Shown one piece after another: positions 9,508 to 21,244 of a stretch of 64,000 nt of DNA; position 1 is the stretch's first letter, and each line of letters opens with the position of its first letter. This DNA is from Coniochaeta sp. PMI_546 (taxonomy: Eukaryota > Ascomycota > Sordariomycetes > Coniochaetales > Coniochaetaceae), in assembly GCA_021432605.1 (NCBI GenBank), contig MU271143.1, forward strand, positions 381,277-445,276. The letters are read 5' to 3'. Both the position numbers and the translations under genes were made by a program. The notes below the pieces were generated by a model. It was not told the origin of the DNA, did no database searches, and saw only the letters and a program-made list of their open reading frames with translations.

Positions 9508-11154
9508 AGTTGGGGGGTTGCTGAGGCTTCAGGTTGTTTTTGGCATGATAATGGTGGAAAGGAAAACTGGTGAACGACGTGACCGTGCCAGGAGGGACTT
9601 GAACGACCTTTATAATCAAGTGTCTGTCCGTCCAAAGACATGACCACAGAACCAATCGGTGGCAAGACATCGCTCCGTCATCCCAACTCTGGGCACATTC
9701 TTCCACACCACAACGAACCTTAACCTTGAACATGCATAAACCTTCGTCAACTTCAGGCTTCGGTAGCATTACTATATGGATCTCAACCTCTACCCTACAT
9801 ATCACGATCAGACACGACGGGGCTGGAAGTGGTAACATGGTGGAAGTCGAGGAGTTGCTGAATGAGAGAAAGAACCAGAAAGGAAGAGGAAACGTTGGTT
9901 TGCAGGTGGGCAGCGTAACTGCTACAGATCGTGAGGGTCGCCTCCGGGGCAACCTAAATGACTGTCAGTAAGGTTCTAAGAACACCCAGATGAAAGGGTG
10001 GGTAATCTTAGCAAGGTTAGTCCCAGGGTTTTAGCCCGGCTCTCGTACTAAGGTATTGCAATGTGAGGTTTACACTACTAACTTAAGGTATCTAGGCTGA
10101 ATCTTTGATACTAAAGACAGGGCTTATCGAAAGAGAGGGAAGGATAAGGAGGATATAGGGGATGCCAAATGGTGCAGAGGTAGGGCAGTATTGATACACT
10201 CCCTACAGCGGCAGAATTTCGCGTCTTCCATACCACACGGCCGTGGCCGGCTAGGGCTGCCGGCTGGTGTGCGGGAAATGAAAAGCGGCGGTCTCTTTGC
10301 AGCGCCATTGGGTATGCTTTTTGCAGTTCTCTACAGCGGCTTGGAACCACGAACGCCATAGTGGTGGGGAGGCCCCTGGGTGGTCAACTTGAGTCACCTA
10401 AGGCAGCAGTAGGGACATTGATCTTGTGTCTGGTGCATATGTCCGTTTCTACATCGGCTCTTCTATCAAGATAAAGTGATTGAGCCATGTTTTTGTTCCT
10501 TTCGTCAAGGCTAATCTTCCAGATATCGTGTAATGCAGGTGGTGCTACTTGTCTCATTGTCAGTCCTTGTGACGAATCAACCAAGCACTCGTCGTCTGTG
10601 ACATGAACTAGGCTTCTTCCAAAAAAACGATCGTATACGACAGGGACATGAAACCAAATCTGGATTGCCGTTAAACAAGCAGTAGAAGCCAAAAAACGAG
10701 GGGGGTGGTCTCGTGTGTCAGAAATTGGTAAGACGACACGACGCTTCCACGCTTTGAAGGAAGGGCGACCCGAGGTGGGCCAGACTTATACCGAACTCTA
10801 GCGTTTCTCCAACGGGAAGCGCTTCACATCTTCGGTTCAACCCTGCGATACTCGATCATACATCTTTGTCGAATGCTTACCAATGATTCTAGTTCGATGC
10901 TTAGAGATTAAAGGGATGGAAGACAGATAGCATGCGTATGGTTTCCTCCACCACTGGCCGAGCCTGTCAATGGACAGAAGAGTGATACCGATACCCATTT
11001 CGACAATCTTCGGGTTTGAAAGGAGTGAACAGTAGAGGGGATAGTTATATTTATCGTGGCTCGTTGTCTCTTATATTTACCTCTGTATCCTAAATTCGGC
11101 CCTTCATCTTCTACTTCGATACGTACTCAGGACACAAAACATTCAACGATCATC
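9508..11154. other. Gene-poor interval
   Basis: There are 1.6 kb without a supportable gene. A minus-strand frame at 10384-10692 is open for 102 codons but starts with TTG and matches nothing I know. The last 100 bp before the SDR gene form its promoter, with the pyrimidine-rich sequence common at fungal start sites. Confidence 0.5.
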
Positions 11155-12142
11155 ATGTCTCAAGTCGATCCCGACATGTACACATGGCCATTCCAGCTTA
11201 CAAAGACTATGCACCGCGACCCTTATGACGAGATACTCCCCACCAAGGCCTCAAACTCGCAGAAGGGGAAGATCGTCATCATTACTGGAGCCTACGGTGG
11301 CATTGGAAAGGTTTGTTCAGCTGAATATCCCCTCCTTTATCTGTTATCACTCTTCTAATCTCCTTCCGCAGGGCGCTGCCTCTGTCTGGGCTCGCGCTGG
11401 AGCTTCGGTCGTCCTTGCGGGCCGTAAAGATGACCAACTTGCCAAAATCGAGAAAGAAATCAAAGCTGACGCCACCGATGCTTCCGCCCAAATCATCAGC
11501 GTATCCGTAGACATAACCATCGAGTCTCAAGTCCAGAACCTCTATTCTCATGTCCAAAAGACGTTCGGCCGTCCCGCCGATGTCTTGATCAACAACGCCG
11601 GCTCCGGGAGCGGCGCTAGCCCCCTGGGTCAGATGCCGTGGGTCGACTTCACGACCGTAACTGATTCACACTACTACGGTGCGGCTCTCATGTCAAAGTA
11701 CTTCATCAGCAGCCAGACGAATCCCGTTGATCCAGTTGGCACTATCGTGTACATCACCTCGGGAATAGGCGCGCTGATCATGCCTGGCTTCTCGCACTAC
11801 TCGATCGCCAAATTCGCAGGTCAGCGTCTGATCGAGTATCTGGACGCCGAGTATCCGCGTCTGCGCGCATTCACACTCTCCCCCGGCATTGTCCTCACGG
11901 GCATGACGCATGAGAGCTTCAAGCCTTTTGCCAGAGACCACCCTGAATTGCCGGGGATGATGACCGTGTATTTGGCGCAGGAAAGGGCAGACTTTCTGAG
12001 AGGTTCATGGGTGGGGGTCAACTGGGACGTCAAAGAGTTGGAGGACAAAAGGGACGAGATCGTGGAGAAGAAGTTGTTGAAGATGCAGTGGATACCGGCT
12101 AAGCTGGGCCAGGGAGGGCATCCATTCGGAGATGTTGCTTAA
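11155..12142 (+). CDS. Short-chain dehydrogenase/reductase (SDR)
   Basis: Two exons (11155-11310, 11372-12142) encode 308 residues of a classical-type NAD(P)-dependent oxidoreductase. The cofactor motif TGAYGGIGKG (T-G-x3-G-I-G) spans the intron, followed by LINNAGSGSG (the structural NNAG motif), a catalytic serine in YITSGIGAL, and the catalytic pair in YSIAK (Y-x3-K). A 40-residue N-terminal extension precedes the Rossmann fold, and the C-terminus has a substrate-loop region (SWVGVNWDVKELEDKRDEI) seen in fungal SDRs often found in secondary metabolism. It is probably cytosolic, as there is no signal or membrane segment. The frame of exon 2 is also open upstream of the acceptor, but only the spliced form has an intact cofactor motif. 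The gene stands alone, so the substrate cannot be inferred. Confidence 0.9.
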
Positions 12143-12533
12143 GAAGTGGTACAGCTGGCCGTTACACCTCATATTTTACAACTTGTTCCTTGGTGAGTGT
12201 AACACTGGACCGCAGTTCGCAGGTTTCTCCTCTTAAAATGAGGACAGTTAATATAGTCCCAAATAGCATTCCAGCTTGCTTCTCAGATTCCAAGGCCCGT
12301 GGCATAATGCTCAAGTACAGGTACTGAAAATAGGAATTGCAATTTAATATGTACGTATGAATATGAATATATAATGGGTTGACCTCAAAAGAAAAGGGGG
12401 AAAACCACATCTCCTGCATCTCGTGTGCGCTAGGCTATATACACTCTGGCTCCGTGGCTCTGCAACGACGTATGTACAAACTTGGCTCACCCTCAAAAAT
12501 AACTAGTCATGTCATAATTCTGGCTCCTGCAGT
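12143..12533. other. Intergenic, convergent 3' ends
   Basis: An AT-rich gap between the convergent SDR and DUF1996 genes, including ATATGAATATATAATG near 12356. It is likely shared polyadenylation sequence; no gene seen. Confidence 0.6.
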
Positions 12534-13785
12534 TCAAGCGCGGAAGGACTTCTTGACAAAGGTGCCACTGAGAGGGTTATTGCCCGGCAGCGACGGGATT
12601 GGACCCTGCAAGCCGACGGGCTCGGGGTTGGGGTTTGTGGTCTGCACCGTCTGAACGCTAGAGGAACCGGGACTGTTGAGCGACGGCACCCACAGACTGC
12701 AGCTGGGTGTGTTCGGTCCATTCGGGCCGGTACACGTCCGCATCGCGAGGTCGAGTGCGGTCTGATTCCATCCGTTGATGAAGTCGCCGTGTAGGCCGTA
12801 CCCGGTCTGGTCGCCCATAGCCCAGACCAGACGGTTGAAGTCTTGGATAGCTGCGGTGTCGTAGAAGAACTCGTAGAAGAGAGAATAGATGGCGACCGGG
12901 TGAGACTTGGGGCAGTAGCCCCCGTTGTAGGCGCCAACAGGAAAGGACATCTATGGTAAAGAGGATTGTGTCAGTCATGTAGTGTTGATTCAGGCACGAC
13001 ACACAAGGTGTTGCAAGCCAAACTTACATGGCTAGAGTGGTCAGCACTATCCAAGTTGACGCCATCCCAGCAAGATGGGAAGAATGTCTCAGCCCGGATG
13101 CGCACGCAGGGCTGATTGGGGAGGTAGGGAGTGTTAGGCGCGTTGTTGGGATCTGCAGTCAGACACACATGCTGGATAGCCTGTTGGTTGAAGTCCGACG
13201 CGTTATAAGTTCTGTTTTGGTATCAGAAGGCATTCCTTGGCCTAGATGAGAGATCGCTGGGGCTGACTTACCGCAACGTGGGGTTTCCCACGACCATACG
13301 TAGACCAGCGGGCGGTGCTCGAGCATAGAACGTCGAGGGGCAGGAACTCTGAAGATTGGCCGTCGCGGAGTAATCACATGCGCGATTCAGGTAATAGACA
13401 GCCTGTAATGTATCAGCCATGGAAGTCAAAAAGCAGTTGCTCACTGGAGACATACCGGGCCTGTCATTGTCACGAGGTTAAAGGTACCGTTGGCGTTGTG
13501 GTGGTACAGTTGTGGCTGCCAATAAGAGCTCTTGTCGTAGAACTTGTCGCAAGTCGTTGCCCGAGCGGCCACAGCTTGAGCATTTGTCTCGCTCTGCCCA
13601 AAGGCAGTGCCACCTGCAGCAACATGCACATGTGGAGAAACGACTCCGGGAAAGATCAGGGGATCAGCACGCTGAATCGAGCCCTGTAGAGCAGCACAGT
13701 TGACAGTGAACACACCACCTTGCGCGGTAGCGTGGCCTGCAAGTGCTGTCAGCAGAGCCGACAGAATGAATTGTTTCGTAGCCAT
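12534..13785 (-). CDS. Secreted DUF1996-domain protein
   Basis: Four minus-strand exons (13785-13456, 13402-13272, 13211-13028, 12950-12534) encode 353 residues. A cleavable signal peptide (MATKQFILSALLTALAGHATAQ) is followed directly by the DUF1996 domain, recognisable from CAALQGSIQRADPLIFPGVVSPHVHVAAGGTAF, YWQPQLYHHNANGTF, VYYLNRACDY, FPSCWDGVNLDSADHSSHMSFP, YCPKSHPVAIYSLFYEFFYD and the closing GYGLHGDFINGW. These Cys, His and Trp motifs are conserved in the family, whose biochemical role is not established; it is found in secreted or cell-wall proteins of many ascomycetes. The C-terminal 60 residues are a Ser/Pro/Thr-rich tail. All junctions are GT-AG and keep phase. It stands alone, convergent with the SDR gene. 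Confidence 0.9.
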
Positions 13786-16588
13786 GTTCGATGATTGCCA
13801 AGAGACGGGTATATACTATGACTGGACCGAGAACTGATGAACCAAACACCAGGGCAGAAGATCTTGGGACTCTGGATATCGACATCACGCTTTATATGTT
13901 CTTCTGAAATACTCTGTCGCCCATTTCCGATCGTGAATACTCTCTGGTAGATGCCTCTAGACCTAGTCTCCTTAGACAACGCATACCAGGAGAAACACTA
14001 GCATTCCGCCATCAAGTAACTGGCCGAACCCAACCCTAGGATGCAACCTCTTGTCGATCAGATGTGACTTTTGCGGGGGCAGCCCTGGCGGCTCTGCAGT
14101 ACCCCAGACTCAGAAGAAGTGTCGTGGCAAGGACAATGGGGACAGAAATTGGGCTGTGGGGGTGAGTTCCTTGTGATTTCCTCGACTTTCTGATCTCCTG
14201 CCTCATCGAGGGCGTTGCATTGAGTGGCAATGGGCACTTAGGAGCTTGAGAGACTTATCTCTCCAGCATGTTGGGTAGGACATTAGTAATGCTGATGCTG
14301 CGAGTTTAACAGGCATTTGAACATTTTGTCTCAGTCCTTCTTACCAAGTTCTACCTTACTCTTCTTCTTTGGCCTTTGAGTCTATTTTCCTCGTTCCGAC
14401 TTTAGCTCAGCGGCAACTAGATTTTGATGTCCAGCACATTTTGCAGCAGCGTGTGTATGTACACTTGAGAGCTTCCTACTTGTCAACATGTCAAGAGAAC
14501 TCCATCAGCATGCCATCTTTACATTATCTTAACATTAGTCGATACGCCACCCTGTTACAGTGGCAGGCAGCGACAAAGTGGCTTGTCTGGGTACCTTGTT
14601 TGGCCGGCATTGGGCTGCCGACTGCATTAGTTGAACTCGTATTTTTGACAGAACTGTATCGCATTCTCCGCCCTTCCGCCCAGCATCACCCTGCGGGTAT
14701 CTTCCGCACCGGTGCATTATAGAATTCTGTCAGCCACGTGGGCTCCAATACTTAGCTCGACCGGGCAGGAAACGCACCGCTGTCCAACTTCTCGACCCAG
14801 CAGCAACGACTTCCATTCCTAACAGGGGCAGATCGCCGGTGGCACTCTGTGGCTTAAAAATGCCGAGACGTTCCCGTTGGAACTAGCAGTCGGTCCGAGT
14901 CCGGGGTGCAGGTTACCAGCGACATGGAGACTGCGACACGTCAAGGTCACCTCCACGTTCTTAGCGCCGAAATCCCCGCTAGAGGTTATTCTAGTCTGGC
15001 GATGTTGACCATGTAGCGGAGACACGCAATCTGATCCCGAACCAAACAGTCCAGATCTGTACTAGTAAGATCATGTCGCAAGGATTGTCTTGTTACTGCG
15101 TTAGATTAAGCTGCCAAGGTGATCGCCAGATTCACAAACCTCAAACTACTATTTTAGGGGAGAATGGTCCGTGTCATCATCGGCAGTGGGCGGGAGACTA
15201 GTCTAAGTCTACGTATTCTGTTTATGCCTGGCCGATAACCGGGATCTATTTACCTCTCTCGTTTCAGCCTTCTTAGGCTACTTCGGTTTTTTGTCTCTAG
15301 AAATCTTATTTTTAAATTACGGCGATCATTTGGAGGACTGTGCTTTCAGGAACATCTCAACGCTCTAACAAGCAAGATCTCGGGAATTTAAGAGTCAGAT
15401 AACGTATATGAATAGCCTTGCTTCTTCTTCTGCAACTGCTTGACTGGCGGTATTGTATGTAGCCTTCGACGCTTCCCATACAAAGCAAGTGTACAAGTGC
15501 GTGGAAGTTGGGCTTTTCGACCACCAGTATGTAACGTCGTATATCGATGAACTGACAACTAACTTCTCCTCAAGTCGGCGACTTATCGAATTTGTGCTGC
15601 TGGGGATATGGGTTAATGGGTGGTGCAAGTCTCTGTGTAAGGTGCAGCTGGGTTCACCGTTTACCACTAGAAGAGCCGGGTCAGACTTTGGAAAACATCC
15701 TAAGAATACTTAGGCAGTCCCATCTTGGTAATCCGCAACCCTGAATTGGCTAACCCTGAGTCTATCACCCGTAAGGGAAGCGCCTTTCTTCCACTCACAG
15801 CCTGGCTAGCGCTATTCCTTCCCATCGTTGCATATGCACACCGCCGCGGCCTGATCCTCGGCGCATCTTGGGCTGCCAAGGTTCAGTCGAGGATAGTAAT
15901 AGTCCCTAGAATCTTTCTTTCAAAGGCTCGGACTCCCGTGATGGTCTCACACGGTCGATCAGCTTGGATTCCACGAATTGAAGCACTCGCGCCTTTGTCG
16001 TTGGTGTGACCATACTAACGTGGTGTGGGTCAAGACGGTTTACACATGCCGGCGTAAGTCCGAGCGCTTCTCAGTCAGTCACTTTCTGGGAGATCTAATG
16101 CCTGTTACAGTCATATCTACTGCTGCCTGAGTGCGTATTGCCTCCTACATAGAGAGTTTTGCCTTTCTCTGCTCTTAGATTGTCTTCAGCGAGGGCATCA
16201 GGCAGCGCGTGTAGCCCGAGAGGACGAAGGTCACAGAGGTTGCTCGAGAGAGCGAGAGTTACAGAGGTTGCTCAAGCGGCGAGGAATCGATCTGCGTACA
16301 TCTCTGTTTCGTGCGCTCCTACTGATATTTTCATGTTGTCTTGACCCGCGAAAGCCACAAGTAACTCTGCCGGCCCGCAGTGTAAAGATGCGAATCCTGA
16401 TGTATATAACCTCTAATTCTTCGGCAGAACGACCTGTGTCATATCAAGAGTCCTCAACCAGACATCATATTTAGTTTGAGGTTACGATAAATAATATATT
16501 TCTATTACAACAACTATTATAAAGTCGTTTTTTAATTGCTTTAACCAGTTTTCATCTTTTAAATCTTTTGACTAACTCAAGTAACTCT
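13786..16588. other. Gene-poor interval, 2.8 kb
   Basis: No gene can be supported here. Open frames up to about 117 codons exist on both strands but lack family signatures and often ATG starts. From about 16470 to 16570 the sequence becomes markedly AT-rich, ending at the stop of the F-box-like gene. A short imperfect tandem repeat is listed at 16230-16276. The stretch may be decayed sequence. Confidence 0.5.
16230..16276 (+). repeat. Short direct repeat, 19 bp, period 28
   Basis: GTCACAGAGGTTGCTCGAG at 16230 recurs as GTTACAGAGGTTGCTCAAG at 16258, with two differences. Both lie in the gene-poor interval; the meaning is unknown. Confidence 0.6.
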
Positions 16589-18179
16589 TTACCGGCTCAT
16601 TTTTGCACGGTGAAGCCGTTCTTTTGAGATGGCTTGCTGGACGGTGGCCCAACTGTCGACGTACCTCTCCACCAGGGCAGGTCCGTATCGGTCCTGGCCG
16701 ACACTTCTGAAGAGTGCCCTCAGGTCCTCGTCCGGACGCCAGTCCTTCACGTCCCAGAACAACCTGCGCTGCTGCACGTCCTGAAACATCATCGGGTCTA
16801 CCTGTTGTCGTGATTCTAATGGCAGAGAGCCTGGAGCAAGTATCCAGACACCCCAAATGCCTTGCGCATGTACCTGACGACCTTGGTGCACATATACAGG
16901 CATAGGAATCAGAGTGCGGAGTGCTGCTACTCTTAACCCCGGAATTTGCGAGCAGGCTTGCCCAAAGGCCCTTATCAGAGGCACAAGCCTTGTTTCGTCA
17001 GGTACAGAGCGGAATCTTAGCTGGGTACCCCGATAGCCTCACATTGTCCGATGTTGAGAATTGTCGTGCCGCCATGACGTCTTCTTCTTCACTGTTGTCG
17101 TATCCCGGAGGCATCTTGGTATTTGATGGAGGACCCGTGGGCGGCGGGATCTCAACATCCGTAGGAGCTCGAAAATACCAGCCTCCTATCGGTGTGGTCA
17201 TGTCAAATTGTATGTCGAGACACTTTAAACCTTGCCAAAAAGGATCGACGATAGGCAGAGCAGGACTCGGCCAGAAAAGCGATTCGTCAATGGTTCCTGT
17301 TATGCTGAGACGTCTCATAGCCTGCCAAGACGATGTGGCCTCCCGCAGTGCACTGCTTAGAGGATCCAATGCGGACTGGTTGAGACGTAGGTCTGCCGGG
17401 TGCCAAGAATGGTTTGTGAGTAGGCCATGTTGCATGAATATGCTGAGGCTTTGAAGCACGGACACTTTAGGCATGACGTCTCGGACTCGTTGGGCCAATT
17501 CATGCCGGTTCCGACGGCGCAGTGCTGGGTAGCGCCGCTCTGAATCGCGTATATGCCAATATGTATCTTGTAGATTTGGCAGTTTGACAGCGATATCAAT
17601 GGGGACCCTAGGATCTAGCGCACGAGGCATTGAACGAGTCCTAAAAGCACTGATGACGCTAATCTCCGGGAGCTCCTCGGGCCGTAGTAGCCTAACATAG
17701 GAGTATTGGTAGCGACAAAACTGTGTAACGTCTAGAGGTCCGGGTCGACATACACGGCTCTCGTCTGCCGGGGAATAGACAGCTTCGATTCGGAATTGAA
17801 TCGTCCCATCATCGCGTTCATTCCAGGTCTGAAGAATGCGAAAGAGTCCGTGTATGGCAGCTGTAAATGCTTCATCATTTGTCAGCCGATCAGGCCCCCG
17901 CTCGAAGAGGCCACGAGCTCCGTCGCTATATGTAGGCAGGACAATCGAATAGTCGAGGTTCTCGAGGAAATGGCGGCGATGGCCTGTCACGATTTGCTCA
18001 AAGCTCTCCAGTTCAGTACTCTTCAAGCGAATCCGCTTAAAAGTCTGCCTCTCAAACGCCATCTGCCACGTACGGGAGATGGTGGCAAGGCCCGCTCGTT
18101 TGAAGTCAGGAACTCCTCCCGTGTCATCGGAAGACAAAGCCGCGACCTGGTCGCATATTTCTTGGGGCAGCCTAGCCAT
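16589..18179 (-). CDS. F-box-like domain protein
   Basis: The model has two exons (18179-17079, 17020-16589) and 510 residues. The N-terminus (MARLPQEICDQVAALSSDD...FKRAGLATISRTWQMAFERQTFKRIRL) has the layout of fungal F-box-like proteins: a Leu-Pro-x-E-I helix, then LATISRTWQ and a Phe/Arg strand, followed by a long alpha/beta region with leucine-rich stretches. Such proteins usually act as substrate adaptors of SCF ubiquitin ligases, but many members of this expanded family are uncharacterised. The frame closes at 16998, yet the same protein style clearly continues one frame over (LRFRSVPDETRLVPLIRAFGQACSQIPGLRVAALRTLI). A 58-nt intron (17021-17078) with a CTCAAC branch-like site joins the two in phase, but its donor GTCATG is weak, so a frameshift in a decaying gene is the alternative. 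The first in-frame ATG is used. Confidence 0.6.
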
Positions 18180-18880
18180 GTTCGCTGCTGATTTACTCAA
18201 GACTGTCCACAGCAATGATCTGAGCGTGGTCTGTTACCATATTGCTATGATGCGGGGGAAAATTCCTGAACATAACGTGGCCATAGGGGAGGAGAGTTTG
18301 ATGATCTAGAGTTTTCTGTCCCGCACGTCCTGCACCTGCGTTGCATATCAAGTGGCTGGATATCTTGTGGCGGTAAATCTCCCCCACAACAGGGCTGCTT
18401 CTTCGCGAATCGAGTCCTGCAGCACTGCCGAGTCGCGAACCTGGAAATTGACACGTCTCACACCTCCTATAGCTTTAATTCGGCATCCAGTGACTGTTTG
18501 TCTCAAGATACTGACGATTTATACTCTATGAAAGGCTCCCCTGTTGGTTTCGTGCGTGAGACGACACGTTTTCTCTATTTGGTTGCACTACGATTCCCCT
18601 AACAGCAGCCCGTCGGGTATAACAAGATATGAGATTGAAATGTCTTGGTCAATCTCGAATAACATGCAAGTATCATACAAAAACTTGGCAAAAGCCCTGG
18701 GCTCTTGAGAAGTCTAGGTTCCACGTTTTGAATATGCTTCACGTATTGAGATCAGTCAGCATGGAATACATGCAATCCCAGTGCTTTTATACGACGCTAT
18801 TATGAACTCAGTGCTGAGCGCAAGGAGAGATCAGACGAGGAAGTCGACTCACCAATACGGCCAATGCGTCAGCAGATGGT
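18180..18880. other. Intergenic
   Basis: This is the upstream region of the F-box-like gene and the downstream region of the next minus-strand gene. No coding signal was recognised. Confidence 0.5.
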
Positions 18881-19252
18881 CTATTTCGAATTCCCCTCCA
18901 TGCCCTTGTTGGTAAAGTAGCGATAAAGCCAAGTCGTATAGAAGATGCCCTCCATCGTTCCGTAGATGCACAGGAAAACGATAATGACGACCTTTACGGT
19001 GCGGGTAGCCCCTAGTCGATCAAGTGCTGATTGACGCTTGGGCTTCACAGCAGACGATTGATGTGACGTTGGGCTCTCCGTGGCAGAAGCCAAGGGTGAA
19101 GTCTGATCTACTCCCGCCGGATGTTGACTGACGTGACGAAGCTGCATGCCAGTGGCCGCAAGTGACCGTAACATGAGGCGGTTTTGGACAGCAGTCGACC
19201 CTATGGCAGGGACTCTGGCGTAAGCCGTAGATGGAATACGACGCGCGAGCAT
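18881..19252 (-). CDS. Small putative mitochondrial membrane protein
   Basis: A single exon of 123 residues starting at MLARRIPSTAYARVPAIGSTAVQNRLMLRSLA, a basic, acid-free, amphipathic N-terminus typical of mitochondrial presequences. A polar Ser/Pro/Gln middle with HQSSAVKPKRQSALDRLG follows, then one membrane segment (TVKVVIIVFLCIYGTMEGIFYTTWLYRYF) close to the charged C-terminus. The arrangement fits a small inner-membrane protein with a single helix, such as an accessory or assembly factor for a respiratory complex, but I cannot assign a family. The frame is open for 21 further codons upstream with another Met, but the chosen Met gives a proper presequence. Confidence 0.55.
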   Translation of the reverse strand: MLARRIPSTAYARVPAIGSTAVQNRLMLRSLAATGMQLRHVSQHPAGVDQTSPLASATESPTSHQSSAVKPKRQSALDRLGATRTVKVVIIVFLCIYGTMEGIFYTTWLYRYFTNKGMEGNSK

Positions 19253-20213
19253 GGCTGTTGAAGCGGGAAAGTATATAGCCAATCCCGGGTAGCCCATCAT
19301 GAAGACTATATTCAAGGATAGTGTGAAACGTAAATAGACAGTACAAACGCAGGCAGACAGAAGAGCCTAAGAAGTGTGTAGGGAGAGTCCCAAAACTTTG
19401 CTAGACATATTTCTGTAGTTGAGCAAAAGGTGCAATCTTGGTGGAAGCAATCAGATTCAAGTACCTTAGGTATTTAAAGCCAGGAAGCTCGAATGTCCAA
19501 GGGTTTGACGCAACAGTCAATTCGCCGTCCCAAGCCCGCGCAGCTTTGGTGGTTGGTTAGTTGGTACACAGTTTTGGGATGGATGTGGGACAAGGTACGA
19601 AGTACTTTCATTTTCCCATTTTGGAAGCTCAAAGCTCATCAACATACACAGTACCGACCTTAACTTTGCTGGCATGCCAAGCCACCTTACTTGAGAAGAA
19701 TTTATGATAAGAGACGAACCCGGTCGCACTAAGTTTTGGGATTACTTCTGTGGCGACCGCACCCGCAGAACATTTGCGAGGGAGCCTTTTCCCTGGACGC
19801 TCGTCCTCCAGGGGTTTGTGTTAAAGGTTCCGTCACATCCATTGAATTTCTCACAGGCGTTGGCTTTCTGTGGTATGTCAAAGCTGCCAAAGCCAGTTAT
19901 CGCTTCTCTCTTGTCACTCACTCAAGATCTGTACAATATGGTGATGACAAGCAAGCTTGTGGAAAGAAAGCGCATGGACAGAAGGTCATTATTTCAACCG
20001 TATACGAGGGACTCTGCCTTCGCCATAGATAACAGACAAGCGTCTTCGGCCTTGGCGCCGGGTATTATTACTTCTCCCTCCGCTCTGCCATCAGCCTCCT
20101 CTGCTCTTCATCCTCCTCATCTGCCTCTCCCACTGTTTCGATCTTTGGTAAGAACCACTTGATACTAACCTGTGGACTATGTAGCTTGTAAGGACCGAGA
20201 CAAGTTTACGCCA
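19253..20213. other. Intergenic
   Basis: Nearly 1 kb separates two minus-strand genes. A plus-strand frame of 152 codons at 19704 has no recognisable domain and looks like chance; no gene supported. Confidence 0.5.
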
Positions 20214-21244
20214 CTATCTAATCCAACCTTCCTTCCTCATCACCTCCCTAGTCCACTCCTCCAACCTCTCCGCAAGCTTAGCATCCTTCGCCGCACCACT
20301 CTGCCACCTCGGCTCTCCAAATCGCCGGAAGATTTCAATATACGTCCCGCTCTGCTCCGCCTTCATATCCTGACTCGCCGCGCAGAACAAGCTGGTCCAC
20401 GACCCCTTATCGGCAGGCCATATGAGCCCAACCATGCGCAAGGCCGAGAAAACACTAATCATGGCCGAACCCGTCTCCCCCACCGACGTGGCGAGGTTCG
20501 TCTCGACCAGACCCGGATGCACGGACGAAGCCCAGATCTCGCCCTCCCCATTTCGCGCGCTGACAGGGCCAGGGCCGTACTTCTTGTGCAGGGTCTTGGT
20601 GTGCAGGATGTTGGCGAGCTTGCTCTGTCCGTACCGCGTCCACGGCCCGCTGTCCTGGAGCGACAGGTCTTCAAAGTTGATTCCCCCCTTGGGCGCGCCC
20701 AAATGGCCTGATGAAGTGAGGTTGACGATGCGCACGTTGCCGGGAGGCAGCGTCTTGGCGGTCCGCAGCATCAGGGGAAATAGGTGCTCCGTCAGGACCC
20801 AGTGCGCGAGGTAGTTGGTCTGCCACTGAGCCTCGTGACCATCTTTGGTGATCTTGAAAGGCGTGGCCATTATACCTGCGTTGTTGACCAGGCCGTGCAG
20901 GGCGGTTTCGAGGCTGAGGAAGTGCTTGGCGGCCGTGACGACGCTTGTGAGGTCCGTGAGGTCCATTTGCAGGAGGGCGATGTTGGCTGAGGGGTACATT
21001 TTCTTGATGCTGGCGATGGCTGCTGTGCCCTTCTCTGGGGATCGGGCGCACATGTAAACGTGGGCTCCGTGCTCTGCTAGGTGGGCTACGGTGTAGTAGC
21101 CACTGTGGTTCAACGAGATCAGCGACTTGGGCTTCGTGGTGAGAGTGGAGAGGGAAGAGAAGAGACTTACATGCCGGAATTTCCCCCGGTGACAATGAAT
21201 ACTTTTCCCCTGAGATCCGGAAGAGTATCGGGATGGAAAGTCAT
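20214..21244 (-). CDS. SDR, retinol dehydrogenase/WWOX-like
   Basis: Two minus-strand exons (21244-21171, 21102-20214) encode 320 residues. The short first exon supplies MTFHPDTLPDLRGKVFIVTGGNSGI and joins GYYTVAHLAEHGAHVYMCARS, giving an intact T-G-G-N-S-G-I-G cofactor motif. LVNNAGIMATPF, IVNLTSSGH (catalytic Ser) and RYGQSKLANILH (Y-x3-K) follow, then VHPGLVETNL. This pattern belongs to the retinol-dehydrogenase/WWOX-like SDR branch, usually NADP-dependent and common in fungi with unknown substrates. The unspliced frame continues upstream to another Met but loses the cofactor motif, so the spliced model is preferred. It is divergent from a bZIP gene across a 744-bp promoter with four copies of a 17-bp motif, suggesting co-regulation. 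Confidence 0.92.

Noticed and set aside
10384-10692. 102-codon minus-strand frame in gene-poor DNA
   Set aside because: It starts with TTG, has no upstream exon that fits and no family resemblance; likely chance.
19704-20162. 152-codon plus-strand frame upstream of the SDR gene
   Set aside because: Composition is irregular, with no domain, signal or splice partner.
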